From the NCBI GenBank assembly GCA_029379385.1, contig CM055611.1, positions 6,696,001 through 6,760,000 of the forward strand: DNA of 64,000 bases, written 5' to 3'. Within the stretch, counting starts at the first letter, position 1. Every line of letters starts with the position of its first letter. Source of the DNA: Quillaja saponaria (taxonomy: Eukaryota > Streptophyta > Magnoliopsida > Fabales > Quillajaceae). Shown here one piece after another: positions 24,760 through 37,201 of the stretch. A program made the position numbers and the translations under genes. The notes beneath the pieces are model-generated. The model was not told the origin of the DNA. It worked only from the letters and a program-made list of their open reading frames with translations, and made no database searches.

Positions 24760-25620
24760 ATTTAGTTAAGAAATAGTCTAGTTGTCGAAGTCACTAATAC
24801 TGAGTACGAGGAGCGAGACCAATTGATAACACGATTATATACAAATTGACCATAATTAATTACCACTATATAAGTGCACTAAACACATTGCATTCCTCCT
24901 ATACAAGATGAGATTAATGACTATTATCATTGCCTAACTTAATATATAATAAATTGTAATCTATGTCTTTTAGTAGATAATTAATAAACAGAATTACTAC
25001 ATTGACACCCTACCCTAACGTGGAATATGGAGATTTGGAATTGTGAGTGTAGGAGGCAAAATTTTGGCCCAATCATTGAAGGACACATGTCGCTTACAAG
25101 TATATATTTATGGCCAATAAAATCATGCCATGTGTATACTTTCAAGTAAATTAGTTACATGGCTTAACCAATAAGATATTATCACATGTCACACAAGACT
25201 CTTCAAAATTCTTATAAGTCGTGGGCCAATCAATAATCGGGTGTGGGAATAATGGGGTGGCTGGGTAAGTTTTAACTTAGCTCTGATATCATGTTAAAAC
25301 CTCTCTTAAAATCAATCAATTGGTGATAAGAGTACTTATAAAGAATGTGAACCCCTATAGTCTTAACAATATAGGAGTCATATCTTAATAAACATATAAT
25401 ATTTATTTCTTGTTAAATAAATTTTATTTAAATTTAAAAATATTAAAAATAAAATATCACTAACATCTACGACACAGGATATCATTATTTTATTTTATTT
25501 TTTAAAATTTTTAATTAAAATCGTGGTTCTTAAAATACTAAAGCTAGTCAAATCAAATCTTCTCATTGGTTGATCAAAATTTAATTACAAACTGATATTT
25601 TATTTAACTTTATTTTATGA
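24760..25620. repeat. Dispersed repeat, copy 1
   Basis: Shares ordered blocks with 39630-40210 in the same orientation: GTCGAAGTCACTAATACTGAG, AAGTGCACTAAACACATTG, ATTAATGACTATTATC, and after a gap the block from about 25380 with TAAATAAATTT, ACATCTA(C/T)GACA and ACAAACTGATATTTTA. This copy has an extra 300 bp (about 24990-25300) absent from the other. The element type is unknown. Confidence 0.75.
25287..25303 (-). other. Primer-binding-site-like sequence (retroelement remnant)
   Basis: On the minus strand AACATGATATCAGAGCT is close to the TGGTATCAGAGC tRNA-Met complement used by many plant LTR elements. A similar site, AACATGATATAAGAGCTAGG, is at 26494-26513 in the intron of the small gene. 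Both may be eroded TRIM or LTR ends; no paired LTRs were found. Confidence 0.35.
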
Positions 25621-26027
25621 ATTTAATTGTAGAAATATATTAAAATATAATGAAATTAATTATATGCAATTTGTGTATTATTTAATATATAATGATAGTA
25701 TTAAATTAAGTCAAATAAGAAAGGTGTATTAAATTTCAATTTATGTATATATACAATTAAAAAAAATTTAGTAATTCTAAATTCATTGATAAAAACAGTA
25801 AAATTTGAAATAACACCAAGAAATGATTTTATTTTTTAGATATATAAAATCCTAGTTTTAGAGTTCCATTAAATAAAATTTAGACCCTAATTAAAATAAG
25901 TACATATAAATAACAAATAACAGTATAACAAAAAATAATAATCATAAATAACAGCAATGAGTATATGCAAAAACAGTAAGTAACTGTTTGTTACAACTTG
26001 ACAATAATAAACTAAACTCTAATTAAA
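25621..26027. other. AT-rich spacer downstream of the small minus-strand gene
   Basis: About 80% A+T with no frame or motif. Probably includes the 3' UTR of the adjacent gene. Confidence 0.5.
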
Positions 26028-26758
26028 TTAATCATATTTCAGCTGAGGAGATCGTACGGTCGATGTTGATCGTGCGGTGCGGTGAAAACGACACTTGAAT
26101 GAGCCTGCGTGGGTGGTTGGAGCACAAATGCAGGTCTTTTGTTTTGTGGTAGTATTAGTTGGTTTGCTCTCTGTTGTAGTTATGATCTTAACAGTTTTCT
26201 TCTTCGTTTGGTTGTACAATTCCTCTCCTCCTTGTCTAGCTTGTTTCAGTATTCCCCTAGGCCTGAAAACAAGAAAAATAAAAAATCAATTACTATTAAG
26301 AATTTATTGAGAAAAAACAAACAATTACAATCAATAAAGGAAAAAAATTAATTTATTCATAGATTGACAAATTAATTTTATTAGGATATAATAGGACACT
26401 TAAACCAATTTATTTATTGTAGTCCATTATGAGACTATTAATCATCGAGTGTAACTGTGATAGAACAACCCATCAATAGTGAGCCTAGCTCTTATATCAT
26501 GTTGAAACTTCACTCTTGAAATCCAATCAATTAATTACAAAAGGAAAGACACATTTACTTATAATAATTATGAAATCCTTTATCTTTAGCAAAGTGAGAA
26601 TTCACACATTGACATAATTAAAAGTAGATTAGAAAATAATTAGAGATGGAATATTAACAATATAGAGAATTGAAACAGCATTCATACCCAAGAGGAGTGG
26701 CACTGGTGTGCGAGTTGAAGTGAGATTCATGGATTAAGTCCTTAATATCTGCCATCAT
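26028..26758 (-). CDS. Small C-x-C / PTxHxGSF motif protein (plant serine-rich-like family), two exons
   Basis: Exon 1 is 26758-26688, opening with two Met codons (MMADIKDLIHESHF). The GT donor is at 26687-26686 and a TTTTCAG acceptor at 26264-26263. Exon 2 is 26262-26028, ending TAA. Together they make 306 nt, 101 residues, with phase kept across the 424-bp intron. The exon 2 C-terminal half carries CICAPTTHAGSFKCRFH, the Cys/His signature of a family of small plant proteins described as serine-rich-like and of unknown biochemical role. The rest is hydrophilic, rich in Lys and Thr, with no signal peptide or membrane segment. A TATA-like TTTATAATA lies about 95 bp upstream. The opposite-strand hydrophobic ORF at the same place is a shadow. 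Function is unknown; I am fairly sure of the gene, less of its expression. Confidence 0.8.
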
Positions 26759-26790
26759 CGTCTTCTTGGCTATCTTATTTGATAGAAAAC

Positions 26791-27640
26791 AAGGAGATTG
26801 TATGCAAAAGTTTTAGGGTGAAATTAATTAAGTTGTATTCCAGGAAAACCTCTATTATAAATAAGTGGATGGATTCCTTATGAAAGAAGGACACTGGGTT
26901 TTTCATTTATAAAATAAATTCCAAAAATAAGTAGAATAAGGAAAAGGAGAAGTTGTTGTTAACTTAATGTATTTAGTGGAATAAATAAAAAGATAAAATG
27001 ATAGAATTTGATTAGTTGGACAAGTTTTAGTTTACTTGGAAAAAGACTAGAATTTTTGTATTTTATTAATAATGTTCTTTCCTATATTTAAAATAAAAAT
27101 TAAAAGAAAAAACATGCATGAATGTTTCGAAAACTTTTGATTTCCTTAACTATCATTTATGACATTTTCTATGTAATTATCTTTTGTCAATTTTTTTTAA
27201 TACATTCCTGATAGTTATGGGATTTTTTTTTCCTCGATAATTTAACGGTAGTAGGATTGCAATTGTTGTTTGATTATTTATTTATAAATTTCTAAAAATA
27301 ATAATAAATTTAGTTTTTTTTTTATTTTTAGTCAAATTTATAACAAATTTAAAATTGTTTCCCTAATTTTTATACTTATGATTTATATTTCACACATAAT
27401 GTTGACGTACGGAATAAGTTTTTCATTAATAAATCATGATAGTAATTGAATTCATTTGTTTAATAAATCCCTATTAGTTTTAGAATTGGTTTCCCTATTC
27501 TTATACATCATGTATAATCACAAATTTTTTAGATATTTAAGTTTTGGTCTGATTTTGTTAGCAAAAGGCTGATTCCTATTCGGATATACTAATAGCTCTT
27601 TTCAAATTAAAAATTTTGGTTAGCATCATTTTCATTTTTT
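26791..27640. repeat. Upstream region of the small gene, duplicated at about 19.1-19.35 kb
   Basis: Shares several collinear blocks with 19083-19345, including GGAGATTGTATGCAAAAG and the TATA-bearing CTCTATTATA block. About 500 bp (roughly 27000-27540) has no counterpart in the other copy. The far end meets the A-rich tail of the LINE at about 27625. Confidence 0.7.
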
Positions 27641-29426
27641 CTTTTCTAATTTCTTTTTCTTTTCTTTTTTCTTTTTTTTTCTGGTTTTTCTCCTTTTTTG
27701 ATAAGTAGGAAAAAGAAAAGAAAGACTGCAAGATAGAATTAGCTATTCAACGCTACCAAGCTACTCTAGCATTATCACCATCAAGAAAAAACACAACATC
27801 CTGCGGAGGTTGAGTTTATCTGATACCATATTCGCCTCCCTATAAACATGAAAAATCTGAACCTCCCAATTCCTTGCTAATAGTCTCCAAATATCATTGA
27901 CCAGCGGTTGAATAGCATTTAAACTAGAAAAACCTTTAACACAAAATGAAACTACCACCTGGGAATCACACTTTGCGATAATTTCTTATATCCCATATTC
28001 CAAGCAACTAGTAATTCTAGTCTCAGAGCCCAAAGTTCAGCTTTAACAGAACAACACCATCTAAGTTTTTGTCCAAACCCAAAGAGCTATCTGCCTCTAC
28101 AATCTCGGATAATTCTTGCTGCACTTGCACTCCCAGGATTACCACGAGACGCTCCATCCAAATTAATATTAACCCAGTCAATTGGTGGCGCTTCCCAATT
28201 GATCATTACCTCGAATCCTCGATTTTCTGAGTTGGTTGCACGGCCAAACTTGTTGCATTAGACGAAATACAAGCCTCACGTATGTAGCCATTAATAATAG
28301 TCCACGGGTTCATTGGCCATTGGAATTTATCTTCAAAATACTCTTTATTACGCCAACTCCATAGTAACCTGCATAATGTGGCGCCAAACATCTGGGACCA
28401 ATTTCCACTATTTCTATCCCTTTTTGCACCTAAATTAGAGACTAGCCATTCATCAAGATCCATAGAGAAAAATAGATTATCAATCATACCTGAACCAATA
28501 TCCTTCAAACAATTTTTGACCCATGGGCAATCTCGAAGCACATGGAATGCTGCAGCCACCACATACCTTGTTGACTCCATCAACCCGGTTTGCTCTCTTC
28601 ACATTCGTGAGTAAATTATCATTTGCCAACTTCCAAAGAAACACACAAACTCTATATGGTCCTTCCCAACCCCATATAGCATCCCACAGCTTTCTGTTCA
28701 CCTGATTAGTCTCCTCGGTAAATAGCTGATAGGCTGACTTCGTAGAAAACAAACCAGACTGAGACACTCCCCAAGCAATCCTATCATCTTTCATGATCCG
28801 TATCACAAGCCGGTAGTATTGCTAATATTTTGTCACAAATGTCTTTAGGCAGCGAGGAATTTAGTTTGGCTCGATTCCCACTCCCCTGCCCTTGTCACAA
28901 AGCTCCTAACCGTAATAAATTCCTCCCCATCAGTCAGCTGTCTAGTAGCCAAATCAAGTAGAGGTCCCGTAGAAGGCACCCATTCATCCACCCAAAACCG
29001 AGCTTTGTACCCATTGTGGATTACCCAGCGAGTTCCATACAACAGATCTGGCCACACTTTGCATATTGCTTTCCACATCAACGAGTCTGTAGGCTTGGGT
29101 ATATGAGGCTGGAAAGCATCCTTTCCAGGAAGATACTTGGCCCAAACCACTTTAGTCCAAAGGTTTTCACTGTCTGTTAGGACCTGCCAACCCAATTTCA
29201 TAGTAAACGCCTGGTTGAAAAGTCTAAGGTCCTTCAATCTAAGACCACCCCTCTTTTTTCTCTTGGTGATTGTCTCCCAACTAACAGTATGCCACTTCCT
29301 CTGTTTCTCACTCTCAACCCAAATAAATTGGTGACTAATTTTCATCATCTCATCACAAATTGAGACTGGAAGATGAGTAGACTGCACGCCGGTAAGGCCC
29401 GTAAAACAGATTGTGCTAAGGTAACT
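27626..29426 (-). mobile_element. 5'-truncated L1-type LINE, C-terminal ORF2 relic
   Basis: Reading the minus strand from 29426: a T-L-A-Q-S-V-L-R-A-L-P block (with a small deletion), MQSTHLPVSICDEM and WETITKRKKRGGLRLKDL at 29387-28845, typical of the post-RT region. Then comes the reverse-transcriptase zinc-binding domain at 28806-28206 (AYQLFTEE, VFLWKLANDNLLT, C-G-G-C, FHVLRDCPWVK). Last is an RNase H-like domain at 28170-27761 with stops (WRLLARNWEVQIFHVYREAN). The 3' end is an A-rich tail, seen as T/C-rich sequence at 27640-27700 on the plus strand. RT and ORF1 are missing; the sequence stops where copia element 1 begins at 29427. Confidence 0.88.
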
Positions 29427-29901
29427 TGTTATAAATTTACAAGATCTCGTACATGAATTTAGAACACATTAATAATAAACTTTGCATACCTAATTGAACC
29501 ATAGCAGTGGATATATGGAATCTCAGCCAAGCACTTCTTAATAATTGTTTCACACAGCCAGGTTTTTCTCTACCGTATTTCTTATTGGCAGCTTTCAATG
29601 GGGCAAGATGCTTATATATAGAGAAGGAGAAGGGACCTAGCTATTTCATGTCAGATAAAACTCTAAGAGTCCTCCTATTAAAGACTCCTAAAGTTACTCA
29701 TCCTACACTTACTGTCAATCCACATCTAATCAGATAAGATATACAATTAGATAAGAAGTGTGCTTAAAGCCCTATCCCAAATGATCACAAACTATATGAG
29801 CTTTTACTAGCATGTCTCAAATGGAATCAAACCTTAAGCCCTATTTTTTATTAAAACAAAATCATATAATTAATGGCAGCCTAAATATGGAATTTCTAAT
29901 A
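29427..29901 (-). repeat. 3' LTR of copia element 1
   Basis: On the minus strand the LTR starts TATTAGAAATTCC just after a purine tract (ATGAGAGAA at 29910-29902) and ends TTTATAACA at 29427, abutting LINE sequence. About 475 bp. The possible target sequence left of it is TAACT (29422-29426). The matching 5' LTR was not found in the window. Confidence 0.7.
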
Positions 29902-30583
29902 TTCTCTCATTTGGGACAATCATTAATTGTATTTTTTTTTTTTAAATTTTGAAAAACATATTTTTAGAAAACGACTTTCAGGCAAGGTATAACTTTTATG
30001 TGGCCACAATTTTAAAAGAAAATTTTGGTCTTAAGACGGACTTCTAACAATCCAGCCCTAATTAAGTTATTAACACAGAATTATGGCAATCATTGTGCCA
30101 CTTAAACAACACCAAACCAATCTATGGTTACAAATGCTAACAACCTAATCTGTAATGGATCTAGATGTGGTAGTGTAGCAAACAAAATAGCATCTAAATG
30201 TGATCAACATATGCTATTTTCATTGTCGGTCCTCCATGTGATTTCATTAAAACTGGATGCTTTCCAAAGCACTAGAAATTACTTAAACATAATTTTAAGC
30301 TTGTATGTCTCAACAACTATCTCGAGATATCCAATTAGTGTCATTTGAGACATACCTCTAAATTGACAAAATCATCATACTTAAGACAAACACAAAGTCT
30401 TAAGATTTTAATGCAATGATATGTCATAAATAACAATATGTGCACATACAATATTAATCATATCATAATAAAAAAAACTATTATTTTCATTAATAAAACG
30501 TACCATCCAACAAGGATATAAACAAACATAAAATAGCACATATAACATGCTAGCTAGTTTGAATAAAACAACGCAAACTCTCA
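29902..30583 (-). other. Copia element 1, non-coding stretch between RNase H and the 3' LTR
   Basis: No coding domain. It ends in the purine tract that primes plus-strand synthesis. Confidence 0.6.
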
Positions 30584-32835
30584 CTAACCAAAAACATCAA
30601 AGGACTCCATAATATTCATGTTATCAACATGACTTTTGAAAACCCCAGTCTTAAGTCCTTTGGTTAAAGGATCTGCTAACATTTTTTCTGTTTCAATATA
30701 TTCAAACACAATGTCTCCCTTTTTCACTAAATCCCTAGTAGTCAGATACTTAATATCTATAACTTTCGATGCACTAGAGTTCTTATTATTTTTTAAAAAG
30801 AACACGGCAGAATTGTTGTCACAATAAATTTTAAGAGGTCTAGAGATCGAATCAATAACACCAAGACAGGTTATCATGTTCTTCAACCATATACCTTGTG
30901 TCGATGCTCCATAACAAGCAACAAACTCTGCCTGCATAGTGGAAGAAGCAGTGATTGTCTGTTTAGAACTTTTCCAAGATACAGCTCCCCTAGCTAACAT
31001 GAAAATGTATCTTGATATAGATTTCAGATCATTCTGGTAACCATCAAAGTTAGAATCAGAGTAACCAATCAATCTCAAGGTGATCAACTTTTCTATACAC
31101 TAGCATAAAAGCTTTGGTCCTCTGCAAATATCTCATAACTTTATTCGCAGCAACCCAATGTTCTAGGATCTGGGTTTGACTGATATCTGCCAAGAACTCC
31201 TATTGCAAAAGCAATGTCAGGTCTAGGTGCAAACCTGAGCATACAACAAACTTCCAACTGCACTAGCATAAGGCACATTTTTCATGAACTCCCTCTGAAA
31301 ATCATTAACAAGACTCTGATCCAAGCTGAGTATATCACCCTTGACAACTAGTACATCTCCGGGATTACATTTCTGCATGTTAAACCTATCGAGCACAAAT
31401 CAATGTATGCTCGCTGAGAAAGACCCAACAAATAACAAGATCTGTCTTGATGAATTTCAATGCCAAGGACAAATGATGCTTCCCCAAGATCCTTCATGTC
31501 AAAGGTCTTAGATAACATCAATTTTATCTCATTTAATAAATCAACGTCACTACTAGGCAAGTAAAATATCATCAACGTATAAAATCAGTATGATAAATTT
31601 GCTCCCACTGACTTTGAGATATATGCACTGATCAATATTGTTTTCAACAAAACCAAGAGAGGTGATTACTTCATCAAACTTCAAGAACCACTATCGAGAT
31701 GCTTGTTTTAGACCATAAATAGATTTCGTGAATCTACAAACAAGTTCACTCTTTCCATTTTCTTTGAAACCTTCAGATTGAACTATATAAACCTCTTCAG
31801 CAAGATCTTCATTCAAGAAGACTGTCTTGACAACTATCTAATTTAACTCAAGATTAAAATGAGCCACAAATGTCATAATGACCCTAAAGGATTCTTTAGT
31901 TAAGATATGAGAAAAAGGCTCAGTAAAATCTACACCTTCTCTTTGAGAAAAACCTTTAGCTACAAGTCTTACTTTGAAACGCTCAATGTTTCCCTTTTAA
32001 TCTTTATTGGTCTTGTAAACCCACTTGCACCCAAAGGGTCTGCAACCCTTCTGGAAGTGCAACCAACTCCCATACACCATTATATACCATAGATTGCATC
32101 TCTTCTCTCATGGCTTCAATCCACTTATCTGACTGTGGACTAGAGATAGCTTCTCTATAAGTAGTGGGATTAATAATATGACCAACATCATAATCAATTT
32201 CACCCAAATACACAATGAAGTTATCAGAAATAACTTGCCTTCTTTGCCATTCAGATCTTCTAACAAGTATTTGTGTAATTGGATTTTGTTGCTGAGGAGC
32301 TTCATTAGGAACATGTGTAATAGCATCAGTAGAAACAGGTGCTGGTACTTCAGCTTGTTCATTTACTTCCCTCTCATCACCTGTTCTCACAACAGGCATA
32401 GAAACAATTGCTTTTGACAGATCATATAATGGAATAGTAATATTCTCATTTCGCTCTCCCTGATCTAAAGGTGAAGACTTTTCCTAACTTAGCAACATCA
32501 AATTCCAAGAACTTAACAGTTTGTGATTCCCCTACTTTGGTTCCTTATGCGGGGCAATAGAACTTGTATCCTTTAGAGTGATATAGATAACCAATAAAGT
32601 AACAGCAAGTAAATCTAAGATCGATTTTCTTCTCATTTACGTTATAAATTCTCACTTCAGCTAGACACCCCCAAACACGAAAATGGTTCAAGCTAGGCTT
32701 TTCTCCCAGTCCACAACTCAAAAGGTGTTTTAGGCACCGCTTTATTGGGAACCCTATTAAGGATGTACAAAGGCAGTTTTAATGGCTTCCCCCTAAAGAT
32801 ATTCAGGCAAGTTTGAACTACTCAACTGTAGGGAT
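30584..32835 (-). pseudogene. Copia element 1 pol relic: integrase end, RT, RNase H
   Basis: From high to low coordinate. The integrase C-terminus is at 32830-32500 (VPNKAVPKTPFELWTGRK; a G-x-x-x-x-S-K-G-Y-K-F-Y-C-P block). The variable linker and RT start are at 32399-32004 (EAISSPQSDKWIEAMREEM). RT continues to an intact YVDD at 31579-31568, followed by KLMLSKTFDMKDLGEASFVLG (first 20 residues KLMLSKTFDMKDLGEASFVL). RNase H is at 31087-30584, open, with YSDSNFDG, SSTMQAEFVA and ADPLTKGL. Several shifts and stops break RT. The integrase catalytic core, protease and gag are missing beyond 32835, where LTR-like DNA of copia element 2 starts. Copia is certain; finer lineage is not. Confidence 0.88.
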
Positions 32836-34490
32836 TTTGATTATACCAAGCATAGTGAAATTTTAAAAAAAATTGGCATAACCAAATCTCTGGGATAATC
32901 TCTATTGTTTATGAACCAATGTTTTCATATTAATCTTATAAATAGAATATTACCTCTTGAAGCAATTAGGACGATGTTAATTTTTGATCCACAAGTTAGT
33001 TTAGGGTGTACAACCTCTAAAAGTATCCACATCGAATGACTTGATCAAGAGCTATGTGTTGGCTGCCAAAAATCTCCTTGTGTGCTAGCACAAGTGATGA
33101 GATTTTTCTCACGTCTGACAAACACTTACTTTGCCAATAATTCTTTGAATGAGAATTTTGGCTCTCAGTGATATCTGAATAAAAGTTACGTACAATACTT
33201 ATAAGGTCTAACCTTATTTAAGTATGATATAACTAAACTTTAGATGATCATATCAAATCTTATCTGTTTGAGACTTTTAGATAAAACGGAAAATCTTAAT
33301 AAAGTTAATCATATTTTAAATTTCAAATATCATTTGTCTGTAATTATATAAAAGGCCAAAACTTCTCTTAATTCAAATTGAATCCTTTTGTGTGTGACCC
33401 CTTAGGTTCATATTAAACTGGCAGTAAGCCACATTAACTTAATGTATTTTTCAATTAGATATACATCTAATTAATTTAAATCAAAACTAATTTTTGATTT
33501 ACCCATTAATGAGAATTAATTATTCTCGGGTTACCTACAAGTCAAGATTGATGCCTAGCAGCATGTGATGACTACCCAAATAATATAAATATATTTGTGA
33601 ACCTTTCTGTTGTTAGCTACCATACAATTCAATCTTTCCATCATTCAATGTTCTTGATTAAACTTAGAGTATGGATTAATGTCAAACCCTAAATTGTTTA
33701 ATCTAATGTATCTATTTATAAGTCATAAATCATGTGATGAAACCTAAATTCTCTAATCTAGTTTCACACCACCCTAGGCCAAGGACTTTCTGAGTTATGT
33801 CGTAATTAGATAATATAAAACTATTCTCTCTCTTTACTGAGAGTAATAGATCCCTTATTGTGCACTTATATACCTTCATATATAGATAGTCATACCCAAC
33901 ATCTATCTCTGTGTAACCCATGGTGAATTATACTTAGATAGTATCAAAACATGATAACCTATGTATAAGGTACCTATGATGCCTTAGGTCTGAAGATCAC
34001 TTGCACCACTACAACAAAGAACACTCATTGACAACTATGTAAAAGTCCATATGAGTATTCTATGATCGAGTCAATTAGTGAACTTGTTCTCTAACAAGCA
34101 CCGACATGTTTATTATAGTGTCAACTACACAAGTGATCATGAGATCGATCGCCCTCAACATTTGAGCTAATATAACATGTACTAAGCTAACCAGGATAAT
34201 TAATTCTCATTATTAATGATCCTATGATTATGAATATTTAATAACAAAAGCTTAAGAAAATATATCTCATAAGCATGATCACATCATATTTCTTATTTTC
34301 ATTGCATATATTTTATGAGATTTATCATGTTTATACTAAAAAATTAACTAGCAATTAAAGTACATGATAAATAATAATATCATATAATAATGAAACATAT
34401 TCATTTTATTAATAACTGAATAAGACTGTATTTATAAGTAATATACCATAGACATCTAATATCATGGGCTTGTAAGGCATACTACTAACA
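32836..34490 (-). repeat. 3' LTR of copia element 2
   Basis: On the minus strand the LTR begins TGTTAGTAGTATGCC at 34490, directly after the polypurine tract GTGGGAGAT. It contains a common copia-LTR phrase, CACAAGGAGATTTTTGGCAG. The lower border is only approximate, because element 1 is truncated there and no 5' LTR remains for comparison. One open stretch at 33921-33730 shows no known domain. Confidence 0.65.
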
Positions 34491-36950
34491 ATCTCCCACT
34501 TGCACTAAAGTCAATTGCTCTTGTATCTCATACCCATCTTCCCAAAGTGGCGATCAAAATTTTGTTAAGACAATGGTTTAGTGAATGGATCTGCTATATT
34601 ATCATTTGTTGATACCTTTTATATATTCACATCACCCCAATCAATGATTTCTCTAATCAAATGAAAACGCCTCAAAATGTGTTTGGTTTTTTTGGTGAGA
34701 CCTTGGTTCCTTTACCTGTGCCACGGCTCCTTTGCTATCATAGTATAAGGAGACTGGATTAACAATATCAAGAACCACACCTAGCTCGTTGATGAACTTT
34801 CTCATCCAAACAACTTCGTTGGCAGCAATATATTCAGCCTCAGTGGTTAAGTCTGCAATGGTGTCTTGTTTGAAAACTTTTCCAATGCACCGCTCCACCA
34901 TTCAAGGTGAATACATACCCTGATATAGACTTACTATCATCCTTATCAGATTAAAAACTTGAGTCTATAAAGGCATCAATTTTCAAATCTGATCCTCCAT
35001 AGATGAGAAACAAATCTTTAGTCCTTCTTAAGTACTTAAAAATGTTCTTCACTATTTTCCAATGACATTCACCGGGATTAGACTAATATCTGCTTGTTAC
35101 ACTCAGCAACATCAGGTCTAGTACATATCATAGAATACATGACTAGATCCTATTGCTGAAGCATAAGGTATTCTACTCATTAATTCTCTTTCTTGAGGTG
35201 TCTGAGGTGACATCTTCTTAGAAAGAGTGATTACATGACTCATAGGAAAATAGCCTTTCTTGGAATCATTCATACTGAACCTCTTCAGTATTTTATCTAT
35301 GTATGTAGATTAGGACAAACCAAGCAACCTCTTAAATCTATCTTTATAGATCTTAATCCCTAAGATATAGGGTAGTTGCACCCAAATCTGTCATGGAGAA
35401 GTTCTTTGATAGCCAAACATTGACTGATTGTTACATAGCTACGTCGTTCCCAATAAGTAGTATGTCCATCCACATATAGGATCAAGAAAGCAATAGCTCT
35501 CTCACTAACCTTTTTGTATACACAAGGTTCATCCTGAATTCTTAATAAAATCAAACCTTTTGAAAGTTTCATCGAAACGGATGTTCCAACTTCTTGAAGC
35601 TTGCTTGAGTCCATAAATGGATCTCTGTAGCTTGCATACTTTGTGTTTATCATCACTAGATATAAAACCCTGAGGTTGTATCATGTACACATCCTCTTTA
35701 ATATTTCCATTGAGAAATGTGGTTTTTACATCCATTTTCCATATTTCATAATCATAGTATGCAGCTATAGCAAGTAAAATCCTAATTGATTTAAGCATGA
35801 CTACAAGAAAATGTTTCATCAAAATCAATTCCTTGCTTTTGATTATATCATTTCGCCACTAGTCTCGCTTTATAGGTTTCAACCTTTCCATCTACTCCAA
35901 TCTTTCTTTTGAAGACCCATTTGCAACCTATAAGTACTTATACCTTGCGGTGTATCAACCAATAGGTAGTAGAGTCAATGTTAGAGTACATGGAATCCAT
36001 TTCAGATTTCATGGCTTCTCGCCACTTCTTAGAGTCAATGTCATACATTGCCTCTTCATAGGTAGTAGGAATCCTCATCAGTTATGAGTTGACCCTCGTC
36101 ATCCTTAATGAGAAATCCATAATATCTTTTAGGTGATTTAGGTGTCTTTCCTGACCTACGTAAAAGTTGTGTACTTTGAGGTTCCACTTCAATAAGCACT
36201 TGAGGTGGTGGTGTATCAATCGCTTTTAGTTCTTGTGATATCTCACCAAGTTCTATCTTGCTCCCACTATTTCCTTCTAGCATAAACTCTTGTTCTAGAA
36301 AGATAGCATGTTTTGAAACAAACACTTTTTGTTCTAATGGGTGATAGAAATAAAATTCCAGCAGTTTCCTTAAGATATCCCACAAACCTACACTTATCAG
36401 ATTTTGCTCCTAGCTTATCTGATTGTAACCTTTTTACATATGCAGGGATAACCCCAAATCTTAATGTAATTAAGATTGGTCTCTTTTCTTTCCATATCTC
36501 ATATGGTGTTGATGATACAGCCTTCGAGGGTACTCTATTAAGTAGGTAGGCAGCGGATAGTAGGGCATAACTCCATAAAAAGGTAGGAAGATCAGTGTAA
36601 CCCATCATGGATCGAACCATGTCTAACAATGTTCAATTTCTTCTTTCTGATACACCATTCATTTGTGGTGTTCCAAGAGAAGTCCACTGAGAGAGAATTC
36701 CATTCTCTTTTAAATGACCAAGAAATTCATCGGACATGTATTCACCTTCTCGATCTGATTGAAGAGTTTTAATACTTTTCTCAGTTTGCTTTTCAACTTC
36801 ACTTTTGAATTCTTTGAACTTTTCAAATAATTCAGATTTATACTTCATTAAGTATACATACCCATACCTAAAAAGGTCATCGGTGAAAGTAATAAAATAG
36901 GAGTAACCTTATCTAGCAGTGACTGTTAAAGGTCTATACACATCAATATG
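34491..36950 (-). pseudogene. Copia element 2 pol relic: integrase, RT, RNase H
   Basis: Integrase: 36848-36633 holds SDREGEY (second catalytic Asp) and GVSERRN (Glu), continuing at 36629-36267 (LLNRVPSKAVSSTPYEIWK, FVGYLKE). RT: 35950-35360 has MDVKTTFLNGNIKEDVYM and YGLKQASRSWN, but the YVDD motif near 35480-35460 reads YVDG, losing the last catalytic Asp. RNase H: about 34920-34550, with TTEAEYIAA, PRSHQKNQ and, in another frame, D-N-I-A-D-P-F-T-K-P-L. Stops and shifts occur throughout. Gene order PR-INT-RT-RH marks Ty1/copia. Confidence 0.88.
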
Positions 36951-37201
36951 CACTAACCCTAATATCTTCATTAATATGACCTAGTCTTAAGTGTCACATA
37001 TATGAATAATTTACTTGATCCTTCTTCTTTTTGTTTGAATGTTCGATATTAAGTACATTACCATGCACATTAAGAATATAAAGACCATCATCTAAAATAC
37101 CAATACCATAAAATTCATTACGGAAATAAATTGAACAATATTTGTTCTTAAGAGAAAATTCATAACCCTCTCTATCAAGTTTAGAAACAAAAATAATGTT
37201 C

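Noticed and set aside
26095..26351. Plus-strand hydrophobic ORFs opposite the small minus-strand gene
   Set aside because: They are antisense to exon 2, which has splice sites and a conserved motif; the hydrophobicity is a by-product of Lys/Thr-rich codons read backwards.
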